From assembly GCF_019924045.1 (NCBI RefSeq), contig NZ_JAHXBN010000025.1:1-64000 (forward strand): a stretch of 64,000 bases of DNA. Reading direction: 5' to 3'. The translations under genes were made by a program, and so were the position numbers. Every line of letters starts with the position of its first letter. Position 1 is the stretch's first letter. Positions 7,859 to 17,974 of this stretch are shown here, one piece after another. The notes under the pieces were generated by a model. That model searched no databases. It had not been told where the DNA came from and saw only the letters and a program-made list of their open reading frames with translations. Source of the stretch: Dyadobacter fermentans (GTDB taxonomy: Bacteria; Bacteroidota; Bacteroidia; Cytophagales; Spirosomataceae).

Positions 7859-10800
7859 ATGAATACACAACTACTACGACCCCTTTTCACACTGTTTTGC
7901 GCACTGGTGATCGCCACCGTCTCCCATGCGGCGGTGATTTACAATCACAACTTCAACAACAAGAACTTCTCGGCACCTACCTCGATCAACGCCAACATGA
8001 CTGCCGTGTGGAGCGGAATTGGAGATACTCCTTACAGCCGCAACGATGGCAGTGATCCGGGAATGGCTTTGAACGCGCATAACCACGTGTATGTCCTTAC
8101 AATTACGATGAAGGAAGGCTTTCAGGCAGAAATCACCAGCATTTCGTTCCGGCGCTTTTCAGGTGACAATGCCACCATGCAGATCAAGGTTGATGAAGAA
8201 AACTACGGCACTACATTCACCGCAACCAATACCCTGGCACTCATTACCCGCACCAAAACGGTATCCGAGCTGCGGAATCAAATCGTGATCAAGATCGCCG
8301 TGACAAACGGGGGTTATCCTAATTATTACTCGCACATCGACGATTTTACGATCAACGGTACTGTCTCGGCTTACGACCCCGCTGCCGAAGCGACGCCCGA
8401 TGCCAATGGAATACTGTATGTCGACGCCAATATCGGGACCCCGGGCGACGGTAGCAGCTGGGACAATGCACTTAAACGGATGTACTACGCCACACGGGCA
8501 GCCGCAATGAAGCCGGCCATCCAACAAGTATGGGTAGCAGGCGGCTCCTACGAAACCGAAGCGGAAAATACACCTATGACGCTCACTAACGATGTCGCCT
8601 ACTACGGTGGTTTTTCGGGCTATGAAAGCGATGTCCGGGAGAGAGCCATTGCTTCAAACGCGACCGTATTAACGGGACAGGGAGGCCCCGTGATAACCGT
8701 ATCCGGCGCGGGCGCCTCAACACGGCTCGACGGCTTTGTGATTACGGGCGGGACCGGCGTGGCCGTCGGCGACGACCGACGGGGCGGAGGCTTGCACGCG
8801 ACCAACTCTTCACCGGTGATTGCCAACTGCATTTTCGGGGAGAATGCCACCGACCCTTCTGCCGCGGACGGAAAGGGAGGTGCGATTTACCTGCTCAATT
8901 CAAGTCCATTAATCATCCAATGCCTTTTCGCTTCCAATTCGGCCAAAGGGACTGCTTCCGGAAAAGGCGGGGCCATTTTTATCGACAATTCGTCGCCCAC
9001 GATAAGAAACTGCACATTTTCAGCCAATGAAGCAGGCGGCAACGCTACACCAGGCAATGGTGGCGCATTGTATGCGATCGGCACTTCGTCGCCGGTTATT
9101 GAAAACAGCATTATCTGGAACAATACCGACGCTGCTTCGCCGGGAGGTGTCAGCAGCATCGGCGGCAGCGGAACACCAGCCGTCTCTTACTCGCTCATTC
9201 AGGGTGGTTTTGCTGGCGGAACCAACATTCTCGATACCGATCCGCAGTTTGAAAATGCGGGGGAAGGTAATTTCCGACAGCTAAAAGGCAGTCCCGTCAC
9301 CGATGCCGGCAACCCGGCCACCGATCTTTCCCCATTCTCCCGAAACGCCGACGATACACCCGTCGCATTCAACGGCAACAGAAGGCTTACCAGTACCGCC
9401 ATAGATCTCGGGCCGTACGAAGTAACCCCGAGCGCGATCTGGTATGTCAATGCGGCCAGCACCGTTCCCGATCCATCGGGCGACAGCTGGGGCAATGCTT
9501 TTGCCGATCTTCATGCCGCTTTTAATAGCGCTTCGGACGGTGATCAGATCTGGGTAGCACGAGGAGAATACGAAACGGGCGGCATCCAGCTTGCATTTAT
9601 TCATGGGGTAAAAATTTACGGCAGCTTCACCGGTTCGGAAACCACGCTCGGCGAGCGTCCCCTGCCCATTGCCCACGGAGACCCGGCTACCGCCAGCGTG
9701 CTCACTTCTTCGGTTGGTCCGGCCATTATGAACTTCAACAACGGTCTCACCTATGACGACGTTTTCGACGGGTTTACGATCAGCAATGTAATTGGCAGCG
9801 ACGGCGGTGCGATGCGGAACGTAGGTGTTTCGTTGACCATTTCAAACTGCGCTTTTCTGGATAATTACGCATCGAATGGCGGGGCTATCTACAACGATGC
9901 ATCTTCCCTGCTGATTACCAACTCGCTATTCAGAGGCAATGGCGCATCGTTCGGCGGCGGCGGTGCGATTGCCAATACCAACGGCTCGAACACCGTTTTG
10001 ATCAACTGCCTGGTGACGAACAACTCGGGGCAGTTTGCCGGGGCTATTTTTAACGAAGGCTCCCAGCTAACGCTTCTCAATGCTACGGTTGCAAACAACA
10101 GCCAGAGCAACGGCGGAACGATTAACGGCTATAATGGCCCTGTAACCGTCCGCAACAGCATTATTTATGGCAATGGCAGCGGCATTACGAGCCAGGAAAG
10201 TGCAATTTCAGTCACTTACAGCCTCGTGGAAGGCATGAATGCGAGCGATACCGATCACAACCTTGCCGGTACGACCAACCCGCAGTTTGCCGGCGAAACC
10301 GACTGGACATTGCTCCCCTGCTCCCCGGCCATCAACCGCGGAACCAACGAAGCCCTCCCGGGACTGCCCGCCAACCCAACCGATCTCGCCAGCAACACCC
10401 GCACTTTCAATGTGCAGACCGATATGGGCGCTTACGAACTGCAAGCGATCACAGGCCCGGGCACATTACCCGCGAGCGGCGAGCAGGCTACGCTGCCCGT
10501 GTATGCGGGCGCAACCGCCATTACCAGCGATTGCAAGACCTTCGGGCTCATCGAGCCCACCGGTGGCCCCGGGACGCTCGGCAATGTGACGGTGAAGGCG
10601 TTCCTGGCAGCGGGCAATACCGTTTCGGAAGGGGAAAAGGTATTTGTGAAAAGGCATTACGACATAACCCCCTCCGGCACCGACGGCCCGGCCAAAGTGA
10701 CCCTGTTCTTCTCGAAACAGGATTTCGATACCTACAACCAGGCTTACGGAAATGCTAACAATGCCTCGCTTCCTGCCAACCTGAAAGTGGTACAATACCA

Positions 10801-11506
10801 TGGTACCAGCCCTTACGGCTTCCCGGGCACGTATTCCGGCCCAACGCAGCTGATCACGGATGTAACGGTGACCGAAAGCGAAGACCATACCATGTACCTC
10901 GTTTCGTTCGAGGTGAGCGGGTTCAGCGGGTTCTTTATTTCGGGCCAATCCGAAGCGGCATTGCCTGTTACGCTAGTCTCGTTTCAGGCTAAAAAACGGG
11001 AGCAGGAGGCATATCTGCAATGGGAGACCAGCTCGGAAACCAACAGTGACCGCTTCGAGATCGAGCGCAGCAGCGACGGCAAGCGCTGGCACTACCTTGG
11101 CGGGGTGGCAGCCAAAGGCAACGAAGCAACCCTTACCGACTATTCCTATACCGATGCCCTTCCATTAGCCGGTACCAATATGTACCGGCTTAAAATGATT
11201 GATCGCCCGGACCGGGGTACGGCGCGGTTCTCGTACAGCCGCATTGCCGTGCTGAATTTTGAAGGGGAGAAAATCGCTATATACCCAAACCCTGCGACAG
11301 ACGTCCAGGCTGTTCATCTGAAAGGCGTCCAGCCCGAAAACATCCGGAACATCAGGGTGTTCGATACGCGTGGAACACTTTTGGTAAGACCCGTTATGCA
11401 GCCGGGCAGCATCGATATCCGCACGCTGGTGCCCGGCACCTACACGGTTGAAATCGAAACGACCGGCGGCAACCGGCAAAGCGTCCAATTCGCAGTGACG
11501 CAATAA
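7859..11506 (+). CDS. T9SS-exported protein with two right-handed beta-helix domains
   Basis: A 1215-residue secreted protein. It has a signal peptide (cleavage near SHAAV), an N-terminal beta-sandwich-like region (about 25-170), and two homologous parallel beta-helix domains starting near residues 184 (YVDAN...SWDNAL) and 527 (YVNAAS...SWGNAF). These are rich in N-x-x-F/I and GGAI(Y/F) turns. A linker module beginning LPVTLVSF (about 1040) precedes a type IX sorting tail (about 1137-1215, starting IYPNPATD, ending in GTYTVEI-type strands). Beta-helix proteins of this kind may bind or cleave polysaccharide, but no catalytic set is recognisable. It is divergent from the orphan HTCS over a 162-bp gap, which makes HTCS control plausible. 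Confidence 0.85.
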   Translation: MNTQLLRPLFTLFCALVIATVSHAAVIYNHNFNNKNFSAPTSINANMTAVWSGIGDTPYSRNDGSDPGMALNAHNHVYVLTITMKEGFQAEITSISFRRFSGDNATMQIKVDEENYGTTFTATNTLALITRTKTVSELRNQIVIKIAVTNGGYPNYYSHIDDFTINGTVSAYDPAAEATPDANGILYVDANIGTPGDGSSWDNALKRMYYATRAAAMKPAIQQVWVAGGSYETEAENTPMTLTNDVAYYGGFSGYESDVRERAIASNATVLTGQGGPVITVSGAGASTRLDGFVITGGTGVAVGDDRRGGGLHATNSSPVIANCIFGENATDPSAADGKGGAIYLLNSSPLIIQCLFASNSAKGTASGKGGAIFIDNSSPTIRNCTFSANEAGGNATPGNGGALYAIGTSSPVIENSIIWNNTDAASPGGVSSIGGSGTPAVSYSLIQGGFAGGTNILDTDPQFENAGEGNFRQLKGSPVTDAGNPATDLSPFSRNADDTPVAFNGNRRLTSTAIDLGPYEVTPSAIWYVNAASTVPDPSGDSWGNAFADLHAAFNSASDGDQIWVARGEYETGGIQLAFIHGVKIYGSFTGSETTLGERPLPIAHGDPATASVLTSSVGPAIMNFNNGLTYDDVFDGFTISNVIGSDGGAMRNVGVSLTISNCAFLDNYASNGGAIYNDASSLLITNSLFRGNGASFGGGGAIANTNGSNTVLINCLVTNNSGQFAGAIFNEGSQLTLLNATVANNSQSNGGTINGYNGPVTVRNSIIYGNGSGITSQESAISVTYSLVEGMNASDTDHNLAGTTNPQFAGETDWTLLPCSPAINRGTNEALPGLPANPTDLASNTRTFNVQTDMGAYELQAITGPGTLPASGEQATLPVYAGATAITSDCKTFGLIEPTGGPGTLGNVTVKAFLAAGNTVSEGEKVFVKRHYDITPSGTDGPAKVTLFFSKQDFDTYNQAYGNANNASLPANLKVVQYHGTSPYGFPGTYSGPTQLITDVTVTESEDHTMYLVSFEVSGFSGFFISGQSEAALPVTLVSFQAKKREQEAYLQWETSSETNSDRFEIERSSDGKRWHYLGGVAAKGNEATLTDYSYTDALPLAGTNMYRLKMIDRPDRGTARFSYSRIAVLNFEGEKIAIYPNPATDVQAVHLKGVQPENIRNIRVFDTRGTLLVRPVMQPGSIDIRTLVPGTYTVEIETTGGNRQSVQFAVTQ

Positions 11507-11583
11507 TTTTAGAAACGGCAATACTCAACGTTCATAAGGCGGGGGCAAGCAGGATTGAATTCAGACAAATGTTTCAGATATTC

Positions 11584-11606
11584 GCCGGTGACTTATTTTC
11601 ACCGGC
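11584..11606. other. Short hairpin between the beta-helix and Nudix genes
   Basis: The 8-bp arms gccggtga and tcaccggc enclose a 7-nt AT-rich loop. No uridine run follows on either strand, so it may be a weak terminator, an mRNA 3' end stabiliser or an operator. Nothing else stands out in the 150-bp gap. Confidence 0.4.
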
Positions 11607-11657
11607 CATCTGACTCAGCTGGTACGGATCAATCTACGCTTGTCCTTTTTCATTCCT

Positions 11658-12293
11658 ATGTCTACAAATCCCTGGCTGGCTGCGATCAAACGCATTCTGG
11701 CATTGTCACAAACCGGCCTGGCCTTCCAACCCGGCGAATACGACCGCGAACGTTACGAGGAAATCCGGCAGATCAGCCTCGACCTGCTCGCCCACATCAG
11801 CAATGCACCCGTTGAACAGATTATCAGCCTGCTGCCCCACGAAATAGGTTATGTGACACCGAAAGTCGATATCCGGGCCGTGATTTTCCGCGGTGGCGAC
11901 GAAATCCTGATGGTGCAGGAAAAAATCGACAACGACCGCTGGACATTACCCGGCGGCTGGGCGGATGTGGGCTACACGCCGTTTGAAGTGGCCGTGAAGG
12001 AAGTTTTCGAGGAAACCGGTCTGCATGTGGAAGCCGCACGGCTGCTGGCGGTATTGGATAAAAGCAAACACGACCACCCCGAGGAGCCTTGGTATGTTTA
12101 CAAATTCTTCATCCTCTGCCACATCACCGGGGGCGAAATCCTGGAACAAACCAACGAGACTTCCGGCGTGGGCTGGGTGAAGTTCGGTGAACTGCCCGGA
12201 TTGGATTTGTCGGTCAACCGGGTTACCTATTCGCAGATCGCCCAACTGCTCCCCTTTGCAGCCGATCCGGGTTTACCGGTTTTATGCGACTGA
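11658..12293 (+). CDS. Nudix hydrolase with N-terminal Nudix-associated domain
   Basis: A 211-residue cytosolic Nudix hydrolase. Residues about 5-60 form the small helical domain often found in front of YjhB-like Nudix enzymes, which mainly hydrolyse ADP-ribose-type or nucleoside diphosphate substrates. The Nudix box GGWADVGY...KEVFEETGL is present with its metal-binding EExG glutamates. The first conserved Glu is Tyr here and the conserved Arg is Lys. I chose the ATG at 11658; the TTG at 11640 is less likely. It stands alone between the beta-helix gene and the fructan locus and has no clear link to either. Confidence 0.85.
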   Translation: MSTNPWLAAIKRILALSQTGLAFQPGEYDRERYEEIRQISLDLLAHISNAPVEQIISLLPHEIGYVTPKVDIRAVIFRGGDEILMVQEKIDNDRWTLPGGWADVGYTPFEVAVKEVFEETGLHVEAARLLAVLDKSKHDHPEEPWYVYKFFILCHITGGEILEQTNETSGVGWVKFGELPGLDLSVNRVTYSQIAQLLPFAADPGLPVLCD

Positions 12294-12486
12294 AAGGTGA
12301 TGAAACATTTCCGCAAAACCTTGAAGCAAATTTAAAAACACCTCCTTTTTAAATTAATATAAAAACCTCAAAAACAAACAGTTAAATACAAAACCGTTCC
12401 AATTAAAATTTAAAAACATTTGGTACGGATTCGAAAATAGTTTGCCCGGAGAGCCGGTAGCTTCGTCAGAAATTAATTCAACAATC
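12294..12486 (+). promoter_or_regulatory. AT-rich leader and likely promoter region of the fructan operon
   Basis: This 193-bp gap is strikingly AT-rich compared with its surroundings, with long A and T runs from 12325 to 12420. TTTG at 12419-12422 and ATAGTTTG at 12437-12444 resemble the Bacteroidota -33 and -7 elements, but the spacing of 14 nt is shorter than usual. The region precedes the first gene of the fructan operon and would be the natural binding region for the locus HTCS. Confidence 0.4.
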
Positions 12487-13821
12487 ATGACAAGCAAAAA
12501 GGTAATCTTCTGGGCATTCACAGTCGCGCTGGGCGGTTTTTTATTCGGTTTCGATACGGCGGTCATCTCGGGCGCGGAGAAATCGATCCAGCAGCTGTGG
12601 GGCCTCACTACGGTGCAGCACGGGTTCACAGTTTCCATCGCATTGATCGGCACCGTCCTCGGGTCGCTCACGGGCGCTATCCCCTCCGAGCGTTACGGGC
12701 GCAAGTACACGCTCTTCGCTATCGCTGTCCTTTATCTGCTGTCGTCGATCGGCTCGGCGCTCGCCTCCGACTGGATTTCCTTTCTCATTTTCCGCTTCCT
12801 CGGGGGCATCGGCGTCGGCATTTCGTCGGTTACCGCTCCATTATATATATCCGAAATTTCCCCCGCCAATTCCCGCGGCCGGTTGGTGGCGATGTTCCAG
12901 TTCAATGTAGTACTGGGCATTCTCATCGCTTACCTGTCCAACTTCCTGCTGGTAGGCATGGGCGACAACGACTGGCGCTGGATGCTGGGCGTGCAGGCCG
13001 TTCCTTCCTTGATTTTCCTGGTGGCCATCCTTTTTGTACCCGAAAGCCCCCGCTGGCTCATCGTGAAACGCGGCCGGGTGGAAGAAGCACGGCAGATATT
13101 ATCCATCGCCAATGGTGGGATGGACGTGAGCGGCATTGTATCCGACATTCAGAATTCGGCCAACACGAGCACCCAGTCTAACAGCAGTGTTTCCATTTTT
13201 TCATCCCAATACAAATTACCGCTGGTACTGGCGCTGCTTTTTGCCTTTTTCAACCAGGTTTCGGGCATTAATGCGATCATCTATTACGCACCACGCATTT
13301 TTGAAATGGCGGGGTTGGGCAAAAGCTCGGCATTATTGTCGTCCGCCGGTGTGGGCCTGGTCAATTTCTGTTTCACATTCATTGCCATTAACCTCATCGA
13401 CCGTTTCGGTCGCCGCACGCTGATGTTCATCGGGTCATTCGGGCTGATAGCCACTCTGGGACTGGTGGCGCAGGCATTTTATAGCGGTAACCTGGGCGGA
13501 TATGCCGTGCCGGTGTACCTGTTCATTTACATTGCCTTCTTCGCATTGTCGCAGGGCGCCGTGATCTGGGTGTTTATCTCAGAAATTTTCCCTAACCAGG
13601 TGCGCGCAGCGGGGCAGTCGATGGGCAGCTTCATGCACTGGCTGCTGGCGGCGGTGATCGCATTCACATTCCCCTACATCGCCGAAACGCTCGGCGGCGG
13701 CAACACCTTCATGATCTTCTGCGGTATGATGGTACTCCAACTGCTGTTCGTCTGGAAGCTCATGCCCGAAACGAAGGGTACCTCCCTCGAACAGATTGAA
13801 AAGACATTAATCCTTCACTAA
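12487..13821 (+). CDS. Sugar porter family MFS transporter, probable fructose uptake
   Basis: A 444-residue inner-membrane symporter with about 12 membrane helices. It has the sugar-porter signatures: GRKYTL in the first half loop, RFLGGIGVGISS...PLYISEISP, PESPRWL at the end of helix 6, QVSGINAIIYYAP in helix 7, DRFGRRTL, and the terminal PETKGTSLE. Family members carry glucose, fructose, xylose and similar monosaccharides with protons. Its place 24 nt ahead of a fructokinase and in front of SusC/SusD/GH32 points to uptake of fructose released in the periplasm (inference). The ATG at 12487 starts directly with the first helix. Confidence 0.9.
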   Translation: MTSKKVIFWAFTVALGGFLFGFDTAVISGAEKSIQQLWGLTTVQHGFTVSIALIGTVLGSLTGAIPSERYGRKYTLFAIAVLYLLSSIGSALASDWISFLIFRFLGGIGVGISSVTAPLYISEISPANSRGRLVAMFQFNVVLGILIAYLSNFLLVGMGDNDWRWMLGVQAVPSLIFLVAILFVPESPRWLIVKRGRVEEARQILSIANGGMDVSGIVSDIQNSANTSTQSNSSVSIFSSQYKLPLVLALLFAFFNQVSGINAIIYYAPRIFEMAGLGKSSALLSSAGVGLVNFCFTFIAINLIDRFGRRTLMFIGSFGLIATLGLVAQAFYSGNLGGYAVPVYLFIYIAFFALSQGAVIWVFISEIFPNQVRAAGQSMGSFMHWLLAAVIAFTFPYIAETLGGGNTFMIFCGMMVLQLLFVWKLMPETKGTSLEQIEKTLILH

Positions 13822-13845
13822 AATCTCCACTTTAAACGATTACAT

Positions 13846-14760
13846 ATGACACCGAAACTGACTGTTTTTGGAGAAGTGCTCTGGGACGTGCTGCCCGATG
13901 CACGCCTGGCGGGCGGGGCTACCATGAACGTCGCCGCGCACCTGCAGCGCTACGGCATGGACGTGGCCTTCATCAGCCGCGTCGGACACGACGAGCTGGG
14001 CGCGGAGCTGCTCGCATTCATGGCTGAGCAAGGCCTCGATACGCAATGGGTGCAAACCGGCGAAACGCATTTGACCGGCATTGCCAAAGCCAACGTATCG
14101 GACAGCAACGAGGTTACTTACAAAATCCTGCATCCTGTGGCCTGGGACTACATTCAGTTCGACGCAGCGGTTGCGCAGCAGGTTGCTGAAAGTGACTTCT
14201 TCGTGTACGGCACGCTCGCCGCACGTGACCGCACTTCGCGCGAGACGCTCCTGCGCTACCTGGACCCCGCCCCTGTACGGGTATTCGACGTGAACCTGCG
14301 CCCGCCGCATTACTCGCGCGAACAAGTACTGGAACTGCTGGGCTTTGCCAGCATTGTCAAAATGAACGAGCATGAGTTGCGAGAGGTAACCGGCTGGCTC
14401 ACGACCTTCGAAAACGAAAAACAGGCCATGGCGTACATCCTCGACCGTTTCAAACTCGATATGTTCGTACTAACGTGCGGAGCGGAAGGCGCCATGGTGC
14501 TTACCGGCAGTGGCGAATTCCACCAGCATCCGGGATTTACGGTGGAAGTGGCCGATACCATCGGCAGCGGCGACGCATTCCTCGGCGCATTCCTCTACCA
14601 AACCGCCACGGGGCATCCGCTTGCCGAATCCCTCGAATTTGCCTGTGCCGCCGGTGCATTCGTAGCCGGTAAGGCCGGTGCATTGCCCGCATTCTCGGAA
14701 ACCGACATTCAGGATTTCATTCATGCTCAACAGCAGCCAATGCTGCCTATAATCCACTGA
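13846..14760 (+). CDS. PfkB family carbohydrate kinase, probable fructokinase
   Basis: A 304-residue cytosolic ribokinase/PfkB family kinase that phosphorylates a sugar with ATP, here most likely fructose to fructose 6-phosphate. The N-terminal FGEVLWDVLPD and GGATMNVAAHL motifs form the sugar site. The second family signature DTIGSGDAF carries the catalytic base Asp243, and the anion hole Gly-Ser-Gly is intact. Length is standard. It lies between the sugar transporter (24 nt) and SusC (32 nt), the layout of Bacteroides fructan loci, which supports the fructokinase reading over ribokinase or 2-keto-3-deoxygluconate kinase. Confidence 0.9.
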   Translation: MTPKLTVFGEVLWDVLPDARLAGGATMNVAAHLQRYGMDVAFISRVGHDELGAELLAFMAEQGLDTQWVQTGETHLTGIAKANVSDSNEVTYKILHPVAWDYIQFDAAVAQQVAESDFFVYGTLAARDRTSRETLLRYLDPAPVRVFDVNLRPPHYSREQVLELLGFASIVKMNEHELREVTGWLTTFENEKQAMAYILDRFKLDMFVLTCGAEGAMVLTGSGEFHQHPGFTVEVADTIGSGDAFLGAFLYQTATGHPLAESLEFACAAGAFVAGKAGALPAFSETDIQDFIHAQQQPMLPIIH

Positions 14761-14792
14761 TTACCAATTCACGCTCTTTAATCGAAAACATT

Positions 14793-17700
14793 ATGAGAAA
14801 AATTTTACTGCTGGTGGCCCTCGCGGTCGCCTGCGTGATGCAACTGCCCGCCCACGCGCAAAACAGGGCTCAAATCAAGGGCGTCGTCAAGAGTGTCGAC
14901 GGCGAACCGCTTCCCGGCGTGAATGTTCTCGAAAAAGGGACTTCCAATGGCGCCGTTACCGATGTTTCGGGGGCTTACAGTGTGTCGCCTGCTGCCAATG
15001 CTACATTGGTATTTTCCTACATCGGCATGCAAACGAAAGAAGTAGCCGTAGGCAACCAGACGACCATTAACGTTACCCTCGATTACGACCAGAAAAGCCT
15101 CAACGAAGTGGTCGTAGTGGGTTATACTTCTTCCAAAAAAGAAGACCTGACCGGCGCCATCGCCGTGGTGGACATGGCACCTTTGAAAAACATCAGCTCC
15201 GGTAACCCGATGCAAGCCTTGCAGGGACGCGTACCGGGCTTATACATCGAAAAAACCGGCTCGCCGAATGGTACGAACTCCCGGATCCTGATCCGCGGTG
15301 CCAACACGCTCGGCAACACCGACCCGCTCTACATCATCGACGGTGTGCCTACCAAGCGGCCGGAGGTGTTCCAGGGACTGAACCCGAACTCGATCGAGTC
15401 GATCCAGGTGCTGAAAGACGCCTCGGCATCGTCCATTTACGGGTCGCGGGCTTCCAACGGGGTAATTATCATTACCACCAAAAACGGCGCAAACAGCAAC
15501 GGCAAGATCAATATCGACTTCAATACCAGCATTTCGACGCAATCGGAGAAGTATGCAAGGTTCAAAATGCTGAATGCCGTTGATCGTGGGCGTGCATTGT
15601 GGCAGGCTTCGGTGAACGACAAGGTGAATCCCGAGGACGGTTACGGCGCATTGTACCAGTTCGACTGGAATAAGGATTTCACGAATCCCATATTAAATGG
15701 TGTAAAAGTACAGCCGCTTGTGGGGGGCAACACCAACATGCCCGCAGGCGATACCGACTGGCAGAAAGTAATGTACAAAACCGGCATCGTGACCAATAAC
15801 GAGCTCACGATTTCAGGCGGCAACGGGACTTCTTCCCTGCAAATCAATTTGGGTTACTACAAAAACACAGGCATGCTCCGTTACACCGATTACGACAAGA
15901 TCAGCGGTCGCATTAACGGGCTTACCAGTGCGTTCGACGGCAAATTGAAAATCGGGGCGAATATGCAGCTTGCCTCTTCCAACGAAACCCTCGCGTCGAC
16001 CGACATTGGCGGAGCAGCTACGCCCGGCCTGGCGGTTACCCTGGCGCCCACCATTCCGGTGTATGCCAAGGACGGTTCCTGGGGCGGTGCCATCGGCTCG
16101 GGTTACTCCGACCGCAATAACCCGCTCCACATGCAAGAGATCAACAAGTGGGACAATGCACACCGGCTTACGCTGTTCGGTAATGTGTTTGTGGAAATCC
16201 AGCCATTCAAAAATTTCTTCCTCAAAACCAGCCTCGGTGCCGATAATGCGGCCTACCGCTTCAAAAACATCGAACAGTCCTTCGAAGAAGGCTCATTCGG
16301 CCGCGCCAACAACAGCCTGACAATCGACCAGAACCGCTACCTGAGCATTACGTGGTCCAATACCGCCCGCTACAACCTCGACCTGGGCAACAACCACTTC
16401 AAGTTCCTGGCAGGTATCGAGGCCATTAAAAACGACTCCGATTTTGAAATAGCCAGAAAAGAAGGCTTTGCCGTGCAGACCAAGGAGTATTTTGTATTGA
16501 ATGCAGGTACCGGCAATACCAATGTTACGGGTTCCGGCTCCGGTAGCAGGCTGCTTTCGCAGTTCGCCCGCATCGACTATGGCTTCTCGGACCGCTACCT
16601 GGCCGCGATCACCATTCGTCGCGACGGTTCTTCCCGCTTCGGCTCAGCCAATGCGTACGGTATTTTCCCGGCGGCTTCGGTGGGCTGGCGCATCGATAAG
16701 GAGCAGTTTTTCAAAGGCGTAACCAAGATAAGCAATCTGAAACTGCGGGCCGGGGTCGGCAGGGTTGGTAACCAGGAGATCGGTGACCTCGCCCGCTTTG
16801 GATTGTACGATACGCGTTACGGTGCGCGCCAATCGCAGTTCCCGAACGGTCATAACAGCTTTTTCGACCAGTTTTATAACATCGGTACCGCCTACGACCT
16901 CAACGGCGCCAACACCGGCAACCTGCCTTCCGGCTTCGTGTCGATCCAGGGTGCTAACCCTAATTTGAAATGGGAAACGACCGATGAAGCGAACTTCGGG
17001 CTCGATTTCGGACTGTTCGACGGCATGATCCAGGGCTCGTTCGACTACTTTACCCGCAAAACCAGCGATATCCTGATCACCCCGCCGGTGGCTTCCGCCG
17101 TGGGCGAAGGGCAGCTGCGCGTATTGAATGGCGCGGCGAAGTCTAACAGAGGTTTTGAGTTCTCGGCAGGCTACTATGCCCGTCCGAAAGGCGATTTCAC
17201 CTACAATGTGATGGCCGGTGTGAGCCGCTTCCGCGACAAGATCACCGCGTTGCCCGAAGAAGTACGAGCAGCCTACCCGGGTAATGCGATCCAGACGATC
17301 CTCGGCCATTCGCAGTTCGATTTGTTCGGTTATAAAACCAATGGCCTCTTCCAGAACCAGGCCGAAGTGGACGCCGCTCCCACACAGGTGGGCGCAGGGC
17401 CGGGCCGTATCCGCTATGTGGACACGAATGGCGACAACCGCATCGACGACCTCGACCGTGTGTTTTTCGGGACTACTTTACCGGCATTTGAATATAATTT
17501 GAAAGTGGAGGCATTCTACAAGTCGTTCGACTTCTCGATCTTCGGCTCGGGTATCGCAGGCCGCAAAGGTTTCGACATTTACACTTTCTATAACAACTTC
17601 ATCCGCGGCCGCGAGAATGTAGGCCCGGGCGTGTTCGATGCCTGGTCGCCAACCAATACCGGTTCCAAAATCCCTGCGTTGTCGCTCTCCGATGCCAACA

Positions 17701-17954
17701 ACGAGACGCGTTCTTCGGATTATTTCAATGTGAATACTTCCTATTTCAAACTGCGCAACATCCAGCTGGGCTATGCGCTGAGCTCGGAACTGATCCAGAA
17801 GATCAAACTGCAACGCGTGCGGATGTACCTGATGGCCGAAAACCTGTTCCTGATCAAATCGAAGCAGTTCAGCGGTCCTGATCCCGAGCGGACAGACATT
17901 AATGCCATCCCGATCCCCCGGACATTCACATTTGGTTTGAACATTTCTTTCTAA
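14793..17954 (+). CDS. susC: SusC/RagA TonB-linked outer-membrane transporter of the fructan locus
   Basis: A 1053-residue TonB-dependent oligosaccharide transporter. It has a signal peptide (residues 1-22, ending AHAQ), a CarboxypepD_reg-like domain (about 25-100, GVVKSVDGEPLPGVNV), a TonB-box-like SLNEVVVVGY, a plug with IRGANTLGNTDPLYIIDG and SIYGSRASNGVI, and a beta-barrel ending in the aromatic GLNISF. It works with the SusD 20 nt downstream to import fructan oligosaccharides for the GH32 (inference from the locus). Expression probably follows the operon promoter upstream of the MFS gene. Confidence 0.95.
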   Translation: MRKILLLVALAVACVMQLPAHAQNRAQIKGVVKSVDGEPLPGVNVLEKGTSNGAVTDVSGAYSVSPAANATLVFSYIGMQTKEVAVGNQTTINVTLDYDQKSLNEVVVVGYTSSKKEDLTGAIAVVDMAPLKNISSGNPMQALQGRVPGLYIEKTGSPNGTNSRILIRGANTLGNTDPLYIIDGVPTKRPEVFQGLNPNSIESIQVLKDASASSIYGSRASNGVIIITTKNGANSNGKINIDFNTSISTQSEKYARFKMLNAVDRGRALWQASVNDKVNPEDGYGALYQFDWNKDFTNPILNGVKVQPLVGGNTNMPAGDTDWQKVMYKTGIVTNNELTISGGNGTSSLQINLGYYKNTGMLRYTDYDKISGRINGLTSAFDGKLKIGANMQLASSNETLASTDIGGAATPGLAVTLAPTIPVYAKDGSWGGAIGSGYSDRNNPLHMQEINKWDNAHRLTLFGNVFVEIQPFKNFFLKTSLGADNAAYRFKNIEQSFEEGSFGRANNSLTIDQNRYLSITWSNTARYNLDLGNNHFKFLAGIEAIKNDSDFEIARKEGFAVQTKEYFVLNAGTGNTNVTGSGSGSRLLSQFARIDYGFSDRYLAAITIRRDGSSRFGSANAYGIFPAASVGWRIDKEQFFKGVTKISNLKLRAGVGRVGNQEIGDLARFGLYDTRYGARQSQFPNGHNSFFDQFYNIGTAYDLNGANTGNLPSGFVSIQGANPNLKWETTDEANFGLDFGLFDGMIQGSFDYFTRKTSDILITPPVASAVGEGQLRVLNGAAKSNRGFEFSAGYYARPKGDFTYNVMAGVSRFRDKITALPEEVRAAYPGNAIQTILGHSQFDLFGYKTNGLFQNQAEVDAAPTQVGAGPGRIRYVDTNGDNRIDDLDRVFFGTTLPAFEYNLKVEAFYKSFDFSIFGSGIAGRKGFDIYTFYNNFIRGRENVGPGVFDAWSPTNTGSKIPALSLSDANNETRSSDYFNVNTSYFKLRNIQLGYALSSELIQKIKLQRVRMYLMAENLFLIKSKQFSGPDPERTDINAIPIPRTFTFGLNISF

Positions 17955-17974
17955 TCCTGAAAAAGCGCATTGTT

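Noticed and set aside
11640..11657. Earlier TTG start for the Nudix gene
   Set aside because: It adds six residues without domain support; the ATG at 11658 is preferred.
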